Below, piece by piece: positions 45,899 to 54,088 of a DNA stretch of 64,000 bases. Positions within the stretch are counted from its first letter, which is position 1. Each line of letters begins with the position of its first letter. The stretch covers positions 310,001 through 374,000 of the forward strand of contig NZ_JPNB01000003.1 in the NCBI RefSeq assembly GCF_000732725.1. Direction: 5' to 3'. This DNA is from Kineothrix alysoides (lineage in GTDB: Bacteria; Bacillota; Clostridia; Lachnospirales; Lachnospiraceae). The position numbers and the translations under genes are program-made. The notes below the pieces were generated by a model that saw only the letters and a list, made by a program, of their open reading frames with translations, searched no databases and was not told the DNA's origin.

Positions 45899-47260
45899 TC
45901 ATTGCGCGAGCGGAAGCACAAAGGTAAATGTGCTGCCTTCTCCCAGCTTGCTGCTAACTGAAATGCTGCCGCTGTGAGCTTCCACAATCCATTTGACCAT
46001 AGAAAGCCCCAGACCCACACCGCCTGCCTTTGTTGACGTTCTCGATGGATTTACCTGATAAAAACGCTCCCATATCCGATAGAGATGTTCCTCAGCAATC
46101 CCAATTCCGTCATCGGCAACGGAACCGATAATTTTGTTTCCGCCTTTCGCAAGTCCTATTATGATGTGTCCTCCGGACTTACCATATGTAACGGCATTCG
46201 ATACGAGGTTAATGAGCATTCGAAGCATCATCGTTTCATCGGCCTGTATATGTAAACCGGGTGTGATATTCGTTTGAATTTCGATGCCCTTTTCATTTGC
46301 TGCTTCATACTGTTCCTCCGCAACCATCTCGGTAAGCTCGCTCAGATTGAGCAGCTCTAAAGTCAGCATCTTGTGTCCCATATCAATTCTGGAAAGCATC
46401 AAGAGATGGGAAATCAATCCTGATATTTTACGAGCTTGTGTCAGTACAACCGAAAGTGCATCTTTTGCCTCTTCCATCGTCTTCGCATTCTCCAAGGCAT
46501 ATTCACTCTGCGATACAATTGCCGAGACAGGTGTTCTCAGCTCATGAGAAACATCCAGGGTAAATTGTTTTTCACTTTCAAACGATTGTTCCAAACGTCC
46601 AATCATGTCGTTAAAGGTTTTTGCCACGGTATATATTTCATCCTTACCTTCGCCAATCGGGATTCTCTGTGAGAGGTCACGGCCTCCTCCTATGCGCTCT
46701 GCCGCCTCGTTAATCTGCCTTACCGGCTTAAACGCCTGTCCTGTGATAAAATATCCTCCTAACGCGACAATGACGACCAAAAAAGGCAACGTAACCCCCG
46801 CAATGGAAAGCATAGTAATCAGCGCACTTTCAGAATCGGAGATAGCCGTAATGCCTCGTACCCATATATCACCATACTCCTCAAAAGAAACGCGGCTGTC
46901 GTACACATACCATTTAGAGTTACCGTTATTTACCATCCGCACCGTATTATCGGTGAAGCTCAGGGGGCTATTAAGGTTTTCCGGCAATTCTCCATATACT
47001 TTTTGCATGTCCTTACTGTATACAGATAAGTAGACCTGGAGATAGAAGGAATCAAAATCATTGTCTATCTGTACTTCTCCATCCTCATAGTTAATTTTGT
47101 TAAGTCTGTCCTCAACCACCCCAACGAGAACATTTTTTGTCGAAGTCTCTTCAAGACCTTTGCTGATGAAAAATATAAACATCATCATAAGCGAGACCAG
47201 AACGACCATCAGCGTAGTATACCAGAGCGTCACCTTCGTTTTAATCGAAATCCTATTCAT
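45899..47260 (-). CDS. Sensor histidine kinase
   Basis: 453 aa. First membrane helix at residues ~10-32, extracellular sensor region (~33-150), second helix (~150-172), HAMP domain (~175-225), phospho-acceptor His in DVSHELRTP, then the ATPase part with N box (LINLVSNAVTYG), DDGIGIAEEH and GGVGLGLSM. Complete. It overlaps the upstream response regulator gene by 4 bp. The signal is unknown; the adjacent sodium-pump subunit suggests a membrane or ion stress. Confidence 0.95.
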   Translation of the reverse strand: MNRISIKTKVTLWYTTLMVVLVSLMMMFIFFISKGLEETSTKNVLVGVVEDRLNKINYEDGEVQIDNDFDSFYLQVYLSVYSKDMQKVYGELPENLNSPLSFTDNTVRMVNNGNSKWYVYDSRVSFEEYGDIWVRGITAISDSESALITMLSIAGVTLPFLVVIVALGGYFITGQAFKPVRQINEAAERIGGGRDLSQRIPIGEGKDEIYTVAKTFNDMIGRLEQSFESEKQFTLDVSHELRTPVSAIVSQSEYALENAKTMEEAKDALSVVLTQARKISGLISHLLMLSRIDMGHKMLTLELLNLSELTEMVAEEQYEAANEKGIEIQTNITPGLHIQADETMMLRMLINLVSNAVTYGKSGGHIIIGLAKGGNKIIGSVADDGIGIAEEHLYRIWERFYQVNPSRTSTKAGGVGLGLSMVKWIVEAHSGSISVSSKLGEGSTFTFVLPLAQ

Positions 47261-47931
47261 TCATCCTCCCTCAGAGCATAACCGGTTCCCCTAATCGTGT
47301 GGATGAGCTTCTTAGAAAAATTCTCATCAATCTTTTTTCTCAGATAACGGATATACACATCAATCACATTGGAGCCCCCCTCATAGTCGTAGTTCCAGAT
47401 GTGCTGGGAAATCTTCTCCCTTGTCAGTACAATGCCTTTATTATGCATCATGAATTCAAGTATCGCGAATTCCTTGCTGGACAGCGATATCGAAGTGCCG
47501 CCGCGGGTTACTTCCCTGAAATCACAATCCATAATCAAGTCTGCAATAGAGAGAATATTACTAACATGACCGGAGGAACGCCGGATCATGGCACGAATCC
47601 TCGCCAATAACTCATCAAAAGCAAATGGTTTTACGAGATAATCATCCGCCCCTTTATCCAGGCCTGCCACACGATCTTCTATACTGTCACGTGCCGTCAA
47701 TAACAGAACCGGCGTTTTATTGTTTTGTAAGCGGATTTTTCTTAATACCTCAAGACCGTTAATACCCGGCAGCATGATATCGAGGATAATAGCATCGTAT
47801 TCCGCACAATTAATGTAATCAATAGCCTCGTCGCCATTCATGCACCAATCTACGGCATAATGCTCCGATTCCAGCTTCTTCACTATAACATCATTCAAAT
47901 CAGGTTCATCTTCAACCACCAGAATGCGCAT
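47257..47931 (-). CDS. OmpR/PhoB-family response regulator
   Basis: 224 aa. Receiver with acidic pair (VEDEPD), phospho-acceptor Asp51 (AIILDIMLPGINGLEVL), Thr (LLTARD) and Lys (LVKPF), followed by a winged-helix DNA-binding domain ending in RGTGYAL. GGAGGT precedes the ATG. Overlaps the kinase gene. Direct repeats of TTTAAT with an 11-bp period stand both before this gene and before the gene at 48319, fitting binding by this protein. Confidence 0.95.
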   Translation of the reverse strand: MRILVVEDEPDLNDVIVKKLESEHYAVDWCMNGDEAIDYINCAEYDAIILDIMLPGINGLEVLRKIRLQNNKTPVLLLTARDSIEDRVAGLDKGADDYLVKPFAFDELLARIRAMIRRSSGHVSNILSIADLIMDCDFREVTRGGTSISLSSKEFAILEFMMHNKGIVLTREKISQHIWNYDYEGGSNVIDVYIRYLRKKIDENFSKKLIHTIRGTGYALREDE

Positions 47932-47975
47932 ATGTCACCTCCATGGAAATTTACTATTTATTTTAGGCGGCCCTC

Positions 47976-47992
47976 ATTAAAGAAAGATTAAA
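47976..47992 (-). promoter_or_regulatory. Response-regulator box before the two-component genes
   Basis: On the minus strand TTTAAT-CTTTC-TTTAAT, two hexamers 11 bp apart, 45-61 bp upstream of the response regulator start. The same motif is at 48169. Confidence 0.6.
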
Positions 47993-48168
47993 TTATTCTT
48001 CCTTTCTGCCGCCCTGATGCAGATATTGATGATTATACCTCTTATACCGGAAACGTTTCAACTTTTCCACCCTGATATGAGCATGTGACTTAACATCCGG
48101 ACTTGGCATGCTTCCTTTCTGATGGCCGCCTAAAGCTTCTTACAGAAAGAAGGCTAGGAAGCAGCCTT

Positions 48169-48197
48169 TTTAATCTCTCTTTAATCTCTCTTTAATG
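48169..48197 (+). promoter_or_regulatory. Response-regulator boxes before the sodium-pump gene
   Basis: Three hexamers TTTAAT at 48169, 48180 and 48191, separated by CTCTC, an exact 11-bp period as bound by OmpR/PhoB-type dimers. Located ~125-150 bp before the start at 48319. A hairpin (AAGGCT / AGCCTT) just precedes them. Confidence 0.6.
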
Positions 48198-48318
48198 AAA
48201 TACAATTAAAATACAAAAAGTAAAATTGAGGAGCCCCCAAAGGAGTATTCACGTTCTTATTATTACCAGTAAGGGGGGGGCAAAAACATAGGACTTATAT
48301 ATCAAGGAGGATTTGTAC

Positions 48319-49473
48319 ATGACATTCTGGGATAAACTTTTTTCTAACTTTGGACTTATGCATATAACCTTACCACAGGTTATTATGATATTGATTGCTT
48401 TGTTGTTAGCATATCTTGCCATCGTTAAAAAATATGAACCGCTATTGCTTCTTCCTCTGGCCTTTGGCATGATGATCGCCAATATTCCGTTAGCGGCTCT
48501 TTCTTCATATGATGATGGCGGCCTGATTTATTATTTGTATCAGGGGATTGATTTGGGTATTTATCCACCGATGATTTTTTTATGTATTGGAGCTATGACC
48601 GACTTTGGTCCTTTGATTGCTTCTCCCCGTAACGCACTTATCGGGTTGGGCGGTCAGCTTGGTATTTTTGTCGCCATGGGTGGAGCCTTATTAATAGGGC
48701 AAGCCCTCGCGTACATCATCCCCGGACTGGAACCATTTAGCCTGAGTGAGGCTGCTGCTATTGGTATTATCGGCAGTTCGGACGGGCCAACCTCTATTTA
48801 TACCGCGGACCGCCTTGCGCCTGATCTATTACCCGTAATCACCGTTGCTGCTTATTCATACATGGCTTTGGTTCCCATCATCCAGCCTCCGATCATGCGG
48901 GCGCTTACCACACCAAAGGAACGGATTATCGTAATGCCGGAATCAAAAAGAGTAACCCGCAAACAAAAAATTATTTTTTCATTTGCAATAACTCTTGCTA
49001 CATTACTTTTAGTTCCTGCCGCGGGTTCATTAATCGCTATGCTGATGCTGGGAAATCTCATTAAAGAAAGCGGTGTAACCGAACGATATGTCCGTTCGTT
49101 ACAAAATGATTTATTAAATATATTAACGTTGCTAATTGGCATTTCCGTGGGAGCAACGGCCACTGCCGAACGAATTTTGAACCCGCACACTATCCTGATT
49201 ATTTGTTTAGGGTTGTTTGCTTTTGCCTTTGGAACGATCGGCGGTATTATTATAGCAAAGATTCTGTGCAAAGTAACCGGCGGAAAAGTAAATCCTTTAA
49301 TCGGAAATTCAGGTGTATCTGCTATGCCGATGGCCGCCCGCGTTTCTCAAAAGCTAGGGCAGGAATATAATCCGCATAATTATCTTTTAATGCATGCAAT
49401 GGGGCCCATCGTATCCAGCACGATTGGTTCCGCATTAATAGCAGGCATCTTCATTACTCTTTTCGGTTCATAA
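48319..49473 (+). CDS. Sodium-ion-translocating decarboxylase beta subunit (OadB/GcdB-like), orphan
   Basis: 384 aa, about ten hydrophobic helices. Signature segments of the beta subunit are present: GSSDGPTSIYTADRLAP, and NPLIGNSGVSAMPMAARVSQ followed by LLMHAMGPIVSSTIGSAL. This subunit couples carboxybiotin decarboxylation to Na+ export. The alpha (carboxyltransferase), gamma and biotin-carrier genes are not near, so it is an orphan or works with subunits elsewhere. AAGGAGG precedes the ATG at 48319; a TTG two codons earlier is an alternative. Probably controlled by the neighbouring two-component system. Confidence 0.88.
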   Translation: MTFWDKLFSNFGLMHITLPQVIMILIALLLAYLAIVKKYEPLLLLPLAFGMMIANIPLAALSSYDDGGLIYYLYQGIDLGIYPPMIFLCIGAMTDFGPLIASPRNALIGLGGQLGIFVAMGGALLIGQALAYIIPGLEPFSLSEAAAIGIIGSSDGPTSIYTADRLAPDLLPVITVAAYSYMALVPIIQPPIMRALTTPKERIIVMPESKRVTRKQKIIFSFAITLATLLLVPAAGSLIAMLMLGNLIKESGVTERYVRSLQNDLLNILTLLIGISVGATATAERILNPHTILIICLGLFAFAFGTIGGIIIAKILCKVTGGKVNPLIGNSGVSAMPMAARVSQKLGQEYNPHNYLLMHAMGPIVSSTIGSALIAGIFITLFGS

Positions 49474-49494
49474 TATTGAATATACAATCCCGTT

Positions 49495-49565
49495 CAAAGC
49501 TTTTGTTCCGCGCGCGAAGCTGCGCATCCATGGTTTGTGTAATAGGAGCGCTTTCCTATTACACA
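49495..49565. repeat. Two-hairpin intergenic repeat, copy B
   Basis: Shares AGCTTTTGTTCCGCGCGCG and GCTGCGCATC with copy A. Its second hairpin has 12-bp arms TGTGTAATAGGA / TCCTATTACACA (49536-49547 / 49554-49565). The left arm of the first hairpin is lost. Confidence 0.7.
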
Positions 49566-49571
49566 AAAAGC

Positions 49572-49591
49572 CCTCTGGACTTCTCCAGAGG
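49572..49591. terminator. Bidirectional terminator
   Basis: Perfect 8-bp stem CCTCTGGA-CTTC-TCCAGAGG flanked by A5 and CTTTT, between the convergent sodium-pump and MATE genes. A similar GGACTTCTCC-loop hairpin occurs at about 31897-31921. The remaining gap to 49714 shows nothing else. Confidence 0.75.
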
Positions 49592-49714
49592 ACTTTTCCC
49601 AATTCCTTACCTAAATCAAGGCTCCTGCTCTCAGTATGCCGATTATTCTTACGTAAGTTATCTTAATATCCCGTCGTCTTATTATCAGTATAGCTCTTTA
49701 AAAGTAATCTTATT

Positions 49715-51079
49715 TTATACTTTCTCTCCTATATGCCTTATTACTTTGCGATAAATACGGCCAAGGAAAAATGCGGACAGCATCAACGCCACTATTTCCG
49801 CAATCGGAAACGACCACCATACATAATCTACATTTCCCAGCTTCGACAGAAGGTACGCCGCCGGAAGGAGCACGATTAACTGTCTGATCAGCGAAATTAC
49901 CATACTATATACCCCATTTCCCAACGCCTGAAACACAGAGCTGCATATAATGGAGAATCCTGCTACTAAAAAAGCAATGCTTATAATGCGCAGTGCAGGT
50001 ACTCCTATGGAAAGCATCGTCTCAGAAGCGTTAAATAACTGTAAAAGTGTATGCGGGAATATCTGGAATATAAAGAAACCCACCACCATAAGCGCTACCG
50101 CATAAAAAATGCTGAGCTTTACTGTTTTTACAAGGCGTTCTCTCTTCCCTGCACCGTAATTATACGCAATAATGGGAACCATCCCGTTGTTCAAACCGAA
50201 TATTGGCATAAAAACAAAGCTTTGAAGCTTGAAGTATACGCCGAATACCGCCGTTGCCGTCGCCGTAAAGGAAATAAGAATGAGGTTGATACCGTAAGTC
50301 ATTAAGGAACCCATAGCCTGCATAACAATGGAAGGAATCCCTATAATATATATCTGCTTGATAATCCCCTTGTCCGGCCGAAAACCTTTAAAATGCAGTT
50401 TTACCTCATTATTTATCTTATGGTTAATGACCACCGCTAAAATTCCTGCAATTGTTTGTCCTACCACAGTAGCCACCGCTGAACCGGCAATTCCGAGCTT
50501 TGGCATTCCAAGCAATCCGAATATGAGAATGGGATTCAAAATAATATTGATAATCGCTCCCGTTCCCTGTGTTATCATGGTATAAATGGTTTTACCGGTG
50601 GATTGCAGCATACGTTCGAATGTAATCTGAATAAATATGCCCAGAGAAGCCACACATACGATGGTCAGATACACTTTGCCATATTCCAGAATCTGTGCAT
50701 CCGCCGTCTGGCTGCGATAAAACGGCACCACTGCCGTCAACCCTATCACAAGAAAGAGGAGGTAGGATATAATCGAAAGAAAAATCCCATTGACTGCGGT
50801 TCTATTTACTTTTTCAAAATTCTTCTCTCCCAACGATTTGGATAATACCGCATTGCTTCCTACCCCGGTACCTACCGCTACGGCAATCATAAGACTTTGT
50901 ACCGGGAACGCCAGGGAGACTGCCGTCAATGCGTTCTCATTAATCATCGCCACAAAGACACTATCCACTATGTTATATAGAGCCTGTACCAGCATGGAAA
51001 CCATAATAGGCAATGACATCGACAATAATAGTTTATTTACAGGCATATAACCCATTTTATTTTCTTTTTGCAATTCCAT
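49715..51079 (-). CDS. MATE-family efflux protein
   Basis: 454 aa with twelve expected membrane helices in two homologous halves. The start MPVNKLLLSMSLPIMVSMLV, VDSVFVAMINENALTAVSLA and the second-half FGLNNGMVPIIAYNYGAGKR are typical. It exports drugs or metabolites in exchange for Na+ or H+; substrate unknown. AAAGGATG precedes the ATG. Single gene downstream of the tRNA cluster. Confidence 0.92.
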   Translation of the reverse strand: MELQKENKMGYMPVNKLLLSMSLPIMVSMLVQALYNIVDSVFVAMINENALTAVSLAFPVQSLMIAVAVGTGVGSNAVLSKSLGEKNFEKVNRTAVNGIFLSIISYLLFLVIGLTAVVPFYRSQTADAQILEYGKVYLTIVCVASLGIFIQITFERMLQSTGKTIYTMITQGTGAIINIILNPILIFGLLGMPKLGIAGSAVATVVGQTIAGILAVVINHKINNEVKLHFKGFRPDKGIIKQIYIIGIPSIVMQAMGSLMTYGINLILISFTATATAVFGVYFKLQSFVFMPIFGLNNGMVPIIAYNYGAGKRERLVKTVKLSIFYAVALMVVGFFIFQIFPHTLLQLFNASETMLSIGVPALRIISIAFLVAGFSIICSSVFQALGNGVYSMVISLIRQLIVLLPAAYLLSKLGNVDYVWWSFPIAEIVALMLSAFFLGRIYRKVIRHIGEKV

Positions 51080-51130
51080 AATTTCATCCTTTCAGTGTAA
51101 AAAACATAATTTCCTGTTACATAAAAAAGA

Positions 51131-51159
51131 ACATCTTATAGCTTATAAGCTAAAGATGT
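51131..51159 (-). terminator. Terminator of the tRNA operon
   Basis: Long imperfect stem ACATCTT...AAGATGT with inner GCTTATAAGC, followed on the minus strand by TTCTTTTTTATG. It lies 14 bp past tRNA-Lys. Confidence 0.75.
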
Positions 51160-51172
51160 CACTTTGTTGTAG

Positions 51173-51245
51173 TGAGGCATCGGGGGTTCGAACCCCGGAC
51201 AACTTGATTAAAAGTCAAGTGCTCTACCGACTGAGCTAATACCCC
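51173..51245 (-). tRNA. tRNA-Lys (TTT)
   Basis: Cloverleaf on the minus strand: acceptor GGGGTAT / ATGCCTC, D-arm GCTCAGTCGGTAGAGC, anticodon loop CTTTTAA, T-loop GTTCGAA. Last gene of the six-tRNA cluster. Confidence 0.94.
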
Positions 51246-51254
51246 ATATTTAAA

Positions 51255-51326
51255 CTGGGCTAGCTGGATTCGAACCAGCGACTGCAGGAGTCAAAGTCCT
51301 GTGCCTTACCGCTTGGCGATAGCCCA
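51255..51326 (-). tRNA. tRNA-Gln (TTG)
   Basis: Minus strand: acceptor TGGGCTA / TAGCCCA, anticodon loop CTTTGAC with anticodon TTG, T-arm GCTGGTTCGAATCCAGC. Confidence 0.93.
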
Positions 51327-51395
51327 TCACTTTTAACACCAAGCTTGTCCGTAAAGACAACCTCGAGGGCGTTATGCTCCTCTTAAAAGTAAAAA

Positions 51396-51470
51396 GGTGG
51401 GTAAAGGGATTCGAACCCTCGACCTTCAGAACCACAATCTGACGCGCTAACCAACTGTGCTACACCCACC
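51396..51470 (-). tRNA. tRNA-His (GTG)
   Basis: Minus strand: acceptor GGTGGGT / ACCCACC including the extra 5' G of tRNA-His, anticodon loop TTGTGGT. About 70 bp separate it from tRNA-Gln. Confidence 0.94.
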
Positions 51471-51518
51471 ATAGCGAGATATTAATTCCTATTGCAAGAT
51501 AGTAATTCCTATCTCAAA

Positions 51519-51592
<74 letters not shown>

Positions 51593-51654
51593 ATATATGA
51601 CATGAGCCGCAAAATGAAATAAATCATTCCCATTGTACGCTTCGGCTCCGCCAA

Positions 51655-51725
51655 AGCGGGTGATGGGAATCGAACCCACGTATCTAGCTTGGAAGGCTAG
51701 TGTTCTACCATTGAACTACACCCGC
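51655..51725 (-). tRNA. tRNA-Gly (TCC)
   Basis: Minus strand: acceptor GCGGGTG / CACCCGC, anticodon loop CTTCCAA, T-arm GTGGGTTCGATTCCCAT. Confidence 0.94.
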
Positions 51726-51753
51726 ATATTCTATTACAACATCCGATTAAAAA

Positions 51754-51828
51754 TCGGGGTGACAGGATTCGAACCTGCGACTTCTTGGTCCCAAACCAAG
51801 CGCTCTAGCCAAGCTGAGCCACACCCCG
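51754..51828 (-). tRNA. tRNA-Pro (TGG)
   Basis: Minus strand: acceptor CGGGGTG / CACCCCG, anticodon loop TTTGGGA, T-arm GCAGGTTCGAATCCTGT. First gene of the cluster in transcription order. Confidence 0.94.
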
Positions 51829-51940
51829 GCGCACTCACTCGCCTTGTTACAGCGCAAGATATATTATATAATAAGGTTCTAATCGTGTCAACATATTTTT
51901 ACAACTTTCTCAGCACTTAAAATTTATCAGCTTTTCATCC

Positions 51941-52420
51941 CTATAAATAGCAAATATCGAAATGTGCTTTTCCCTTATTATCCAGCTCCATCATCACATA
52001 AGACGGCCTCTTTCCTTCCTGTCTGGGATAAGCCAGACTTCCCGGATTGACCGCGATAATCTTATCTTCGATATCGACGAGAGGCTTATGGGTATGTCCG
52101 TAAATGACTATGTCGACGCCGCGCGCAATCGCCTCTTCCTTGAGGGCTTCGTTTCCCATCGTCACATAATAGTTATGTCCATGGGTCAGCCATACTTTGT
52201 AGCTGCCGATGCTGAATTCCTTTTCCCGGGGGAGATCGGAGAAAAAATCATTATTTCCGGTGATGATCTCCACCGGACAGCCTGCACCTTCGCAGATTAA
52301 ATATTCACTTCCCTCAGCGTCTCCGCAATGAACCACCATATCAATGGGCTTTACCATTTCAAGAACCTTCAGATAGTTATTGTTCTGGCGGTGTGTGTCA
52401 CTTACTATCAGTACACGCAT
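51941..52420 (-). CDS. Metallophosphoesterase, YfcE/MJ0936 family
   Basis: 159 aa. The full set of metal-binding motifs is visible: SDTHRQNN, HCGDAEG, TGNNDF, LTHGH and YGHTHKP, with NPGSLAYPRQ near the end. These proteins hydrolyse phosphodiesters or nucleotides with Mn2+; the natural substrate is uncertain. AGAGAGG precedes the ATG. It follows the rdgB-like gene by 13 bp and belongs to a compact housekeeping operon (methyltransferase, amidase-like, rdgB, this gene). Confidence 0.9.
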   Translation of the reverse strand: MRVLIVSDTHRQNNNYLKVLEMVKPIDMVVHCGDAEGSEYLICEGAGCPVEIITGNNDFFSDLPREKEFSIGSYKVWLTHGHNYYVTMGNEALKEEAIARGVDIVIYGHTHKPLVDIEDKIIAVNPGSLAYPRQEGKRPSYVMMELDNKGKAHFDICYL

Positions 52421-52433
52421 ACTATTCCTCTCT

Positions 52434-53030
52434 TCAAAGCTTTTTCTTTAGCTCTTCTTTCATTTTACGCAATGCTTTTCCCCTGTGACTAATCTCATTT
52501 TTCTCATCGTTGCTAAGCTCAGCCGTGCTTCTTCCCCGTTCCGGCAGATAAAATATCGGATCATAGCCGAACCCGTTTTCCCCTTTTTCCTCATAACCGA
52601 TCCTTCCCTCGACCTCTCCATATGTAGTGATTATCTCTCCATCCGGAAAAGCCGCCGCTATGGCACATACAAAGCGCGCAGTTCTCTCTTCATCCGGTAC
52701 CCCGGAAAGCCTTTCTATCAGATTGGCATTCTTAATCCGGTAAGAGGTATCCTCTCCCATGTATCTTGCCGAATAAATTCCCGGTTCCTTATTTAAATAG
52801 TCAATTTCCAAACCTGAATCGTCCGCAAGAACGATTTCTCCGCAAAACTCGGATACCGCCTTTGCCTTTATGACCGCATTCGCTTCGAAGGTTGCGCCGT
52901 TCTCCTCTATTGGTATATCGATTCCCATTTCTTTCATGGAAAACACTTCCCACTCCGTATCAGCCAGAATTTCTCTGATTTCCTTCATTTTACCTGCATT
53001 TCCCGTAGCAAAAACAATTTTTCTGCCCAT
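52434..53030 (-). CDS. rdgB: XTP/dITP diphosphatase (RdgB/HAM1)
   Basis: 198 aa. It removes non-canonical purine nucleotides (dITP, XTP) from the nucleotide pool. Motifs: VFATGNAGKMKEI at the start, catalytic LADDSGLEIDYL, GENGFGYDPIFYL and SHRGKAL. The ATG at 53028-53030 with GAGG six bases upstream is preferred over the ATG at 53048, which overlaps the preceding gene. Confidence 0.93.
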   Translation of the reverse strand: MGRKIVFATGNAGKMKEIREILADTEWEVFSMKEMGIDIPIEENGATFEANAVIKAKAVSEFCGEIVLADDSGLEIDYLNKEPGIYSARYMGEDTSYRIKNANLIERLSGVPDEERTARFVCAIAAAFPDGEIITTYGEVEGRIGYEEKGENGFGYDPIFYLPERGRSTAELSNDEKNEISHRGKALRKMKEELKKKL

Positions 53031-53040
53031 ATAATATGCC

Positions 53041-54081
53041 TCATTCATATGCTTTTAAAATAGCATTGTATATCCCATCCGCAACCTTCTCCAGATAGGC
53101 TTCGCTTTTCAAAAAAGCCTCTTCCTTTTCATTCGTTATATATCCTACCCGTATGCCCGCTGCCGGCACCATAGCCTCTTGGAGCACATATTCCGATTCC
53201 TTAGCAGCGACCAGCCCAACTGCCTTGCCCTGAATCGCGGTAACCACTTCCCGCTCCAGTAAATCGGCAAGCTCGATGCTATTGAATTCCGGTATGAAAT
53301 AACTTTCATTGTATACTGCCTGCGTACCAAATAACGAAGGATCCACGTTCGCTCCTACCTGAATGCGTATCAGCATATCCGCCCTCGTATCGTTAGCGAT
53401 TGCCACCCGACTCTCCTCGTCGGGATACACATCCTCCATCCTTGTGTAATATACCTTGATATCCGTAGCGTCCAGCTTTTCCTTCAGCTTCTTTGCAATC
53501 TCCAGCGTCACTTCCTTCTCCGAAAGAAGCCCTTTTCTTGCTCCGTTTTCTTTCCCGCCGCCAGCCGGGTCGATGACTACTATCTTTTCATACATCTCCT
53601 TCGGCGGAAGAAATTCTATGTACAGATTATTTTCTTCCAAAATACTACGATATTCGAATACTCCTGTCAACGAAAATTTTAATATCGTTTTCTCTTCTTC
53701 CTGCTCATAATAACCGTTATTTATATTATCCTTATTCCCTGTAATCGGGTTGTTCTTATAAAAATCGCTGCAATCATTCTCAAAGCTTATCCATAATTCA
53801 TGATCCATATAGTGATTTTCTATTTTTACAGTCTCCGCCTTTATTCCTTCCTGAAAAGGAATGCAGAGATAATCCGCATTCTGCGCATTCTCTCCGAAGA
53901 AGAGAAGATTTTTCTCCTCGGACGCTCTTCCTTCGCTCTGTGCTTTTGCCTGTACCTCGTCCTGCGCCACATCTGCAATTATAATTACCTTGTGGGAAGC
54001 CGTATATACGATAAAAGCCATTGCGGCAACCGCAAATATTACACTATATATTACTGTTTTTCTCATCAATTGCTGCCGCAT
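53041..54081 (-). CDS. Amidase_3-like cell-wall protein lacking zinc ligands
   Basis: 346 aa: one N-terminal membrane anchor (~residues 8-28), a beta-rich AMIN-like middle region, and a C-terminal N-acetylmuramoyl-L-alanine amidase fold (IVVIDPAGGGKENGA to YITNEKEEAFL). In active enzymes the first motif is DPGHGG, the second contains SIHAN and the last has a catalytic Glu. Here they read DPAGGG (His to Gly), RIQVGAN (His to Gln) and PAAGIRVGY (Glu to Arg); only the Glu in SEKE remains. Catalysis is therefore unlikely and a binding or regulatory role is inferred. AGGAG is ten bases upstream of the ATG at 54079-54081. Gene length and frame are otherwise intact. Confidence 0.8.
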   Translation of the reverse strand: MRQQLMRKTVIYSVIFAVAAMAFIVYTASHKVIIIADVAQDEVQAKAQSEGRASEEKNLLFFGENAQNADYLCIPFQEGIKAETVKIENHYMDHELWISFENDCSDFYKNNPITGNKDNINNGYYEQEEEKTILKFSLTGVFEYRSILEENNLYIEFLPPKEMYEKIVVIDPAGGGKENGARKGLLSEKEVTLEIAKKLKEKLDATDIKVYYTRMEDVYPDEESRVAIANDTRADMLIRIQVGANVDPSLFGTQAVYNESYFIPEFNSIELADLLEREVVTAIQGKAVGLVAAKESEYVLQEAMVPAAGIRVGYITNEKEEAFLKSEAYLEKVADGIYNAILKAYE

Positions 54082-54088
54082 ACATACT

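Noticed and set aside
48268-48276. Run of G residues before the sodium-pump gene, considered as a phase-variable tract
   Set aside because: The run lies outside any coding frame and away from the promoter spacer; without strain comparison there is no support for phase variation.
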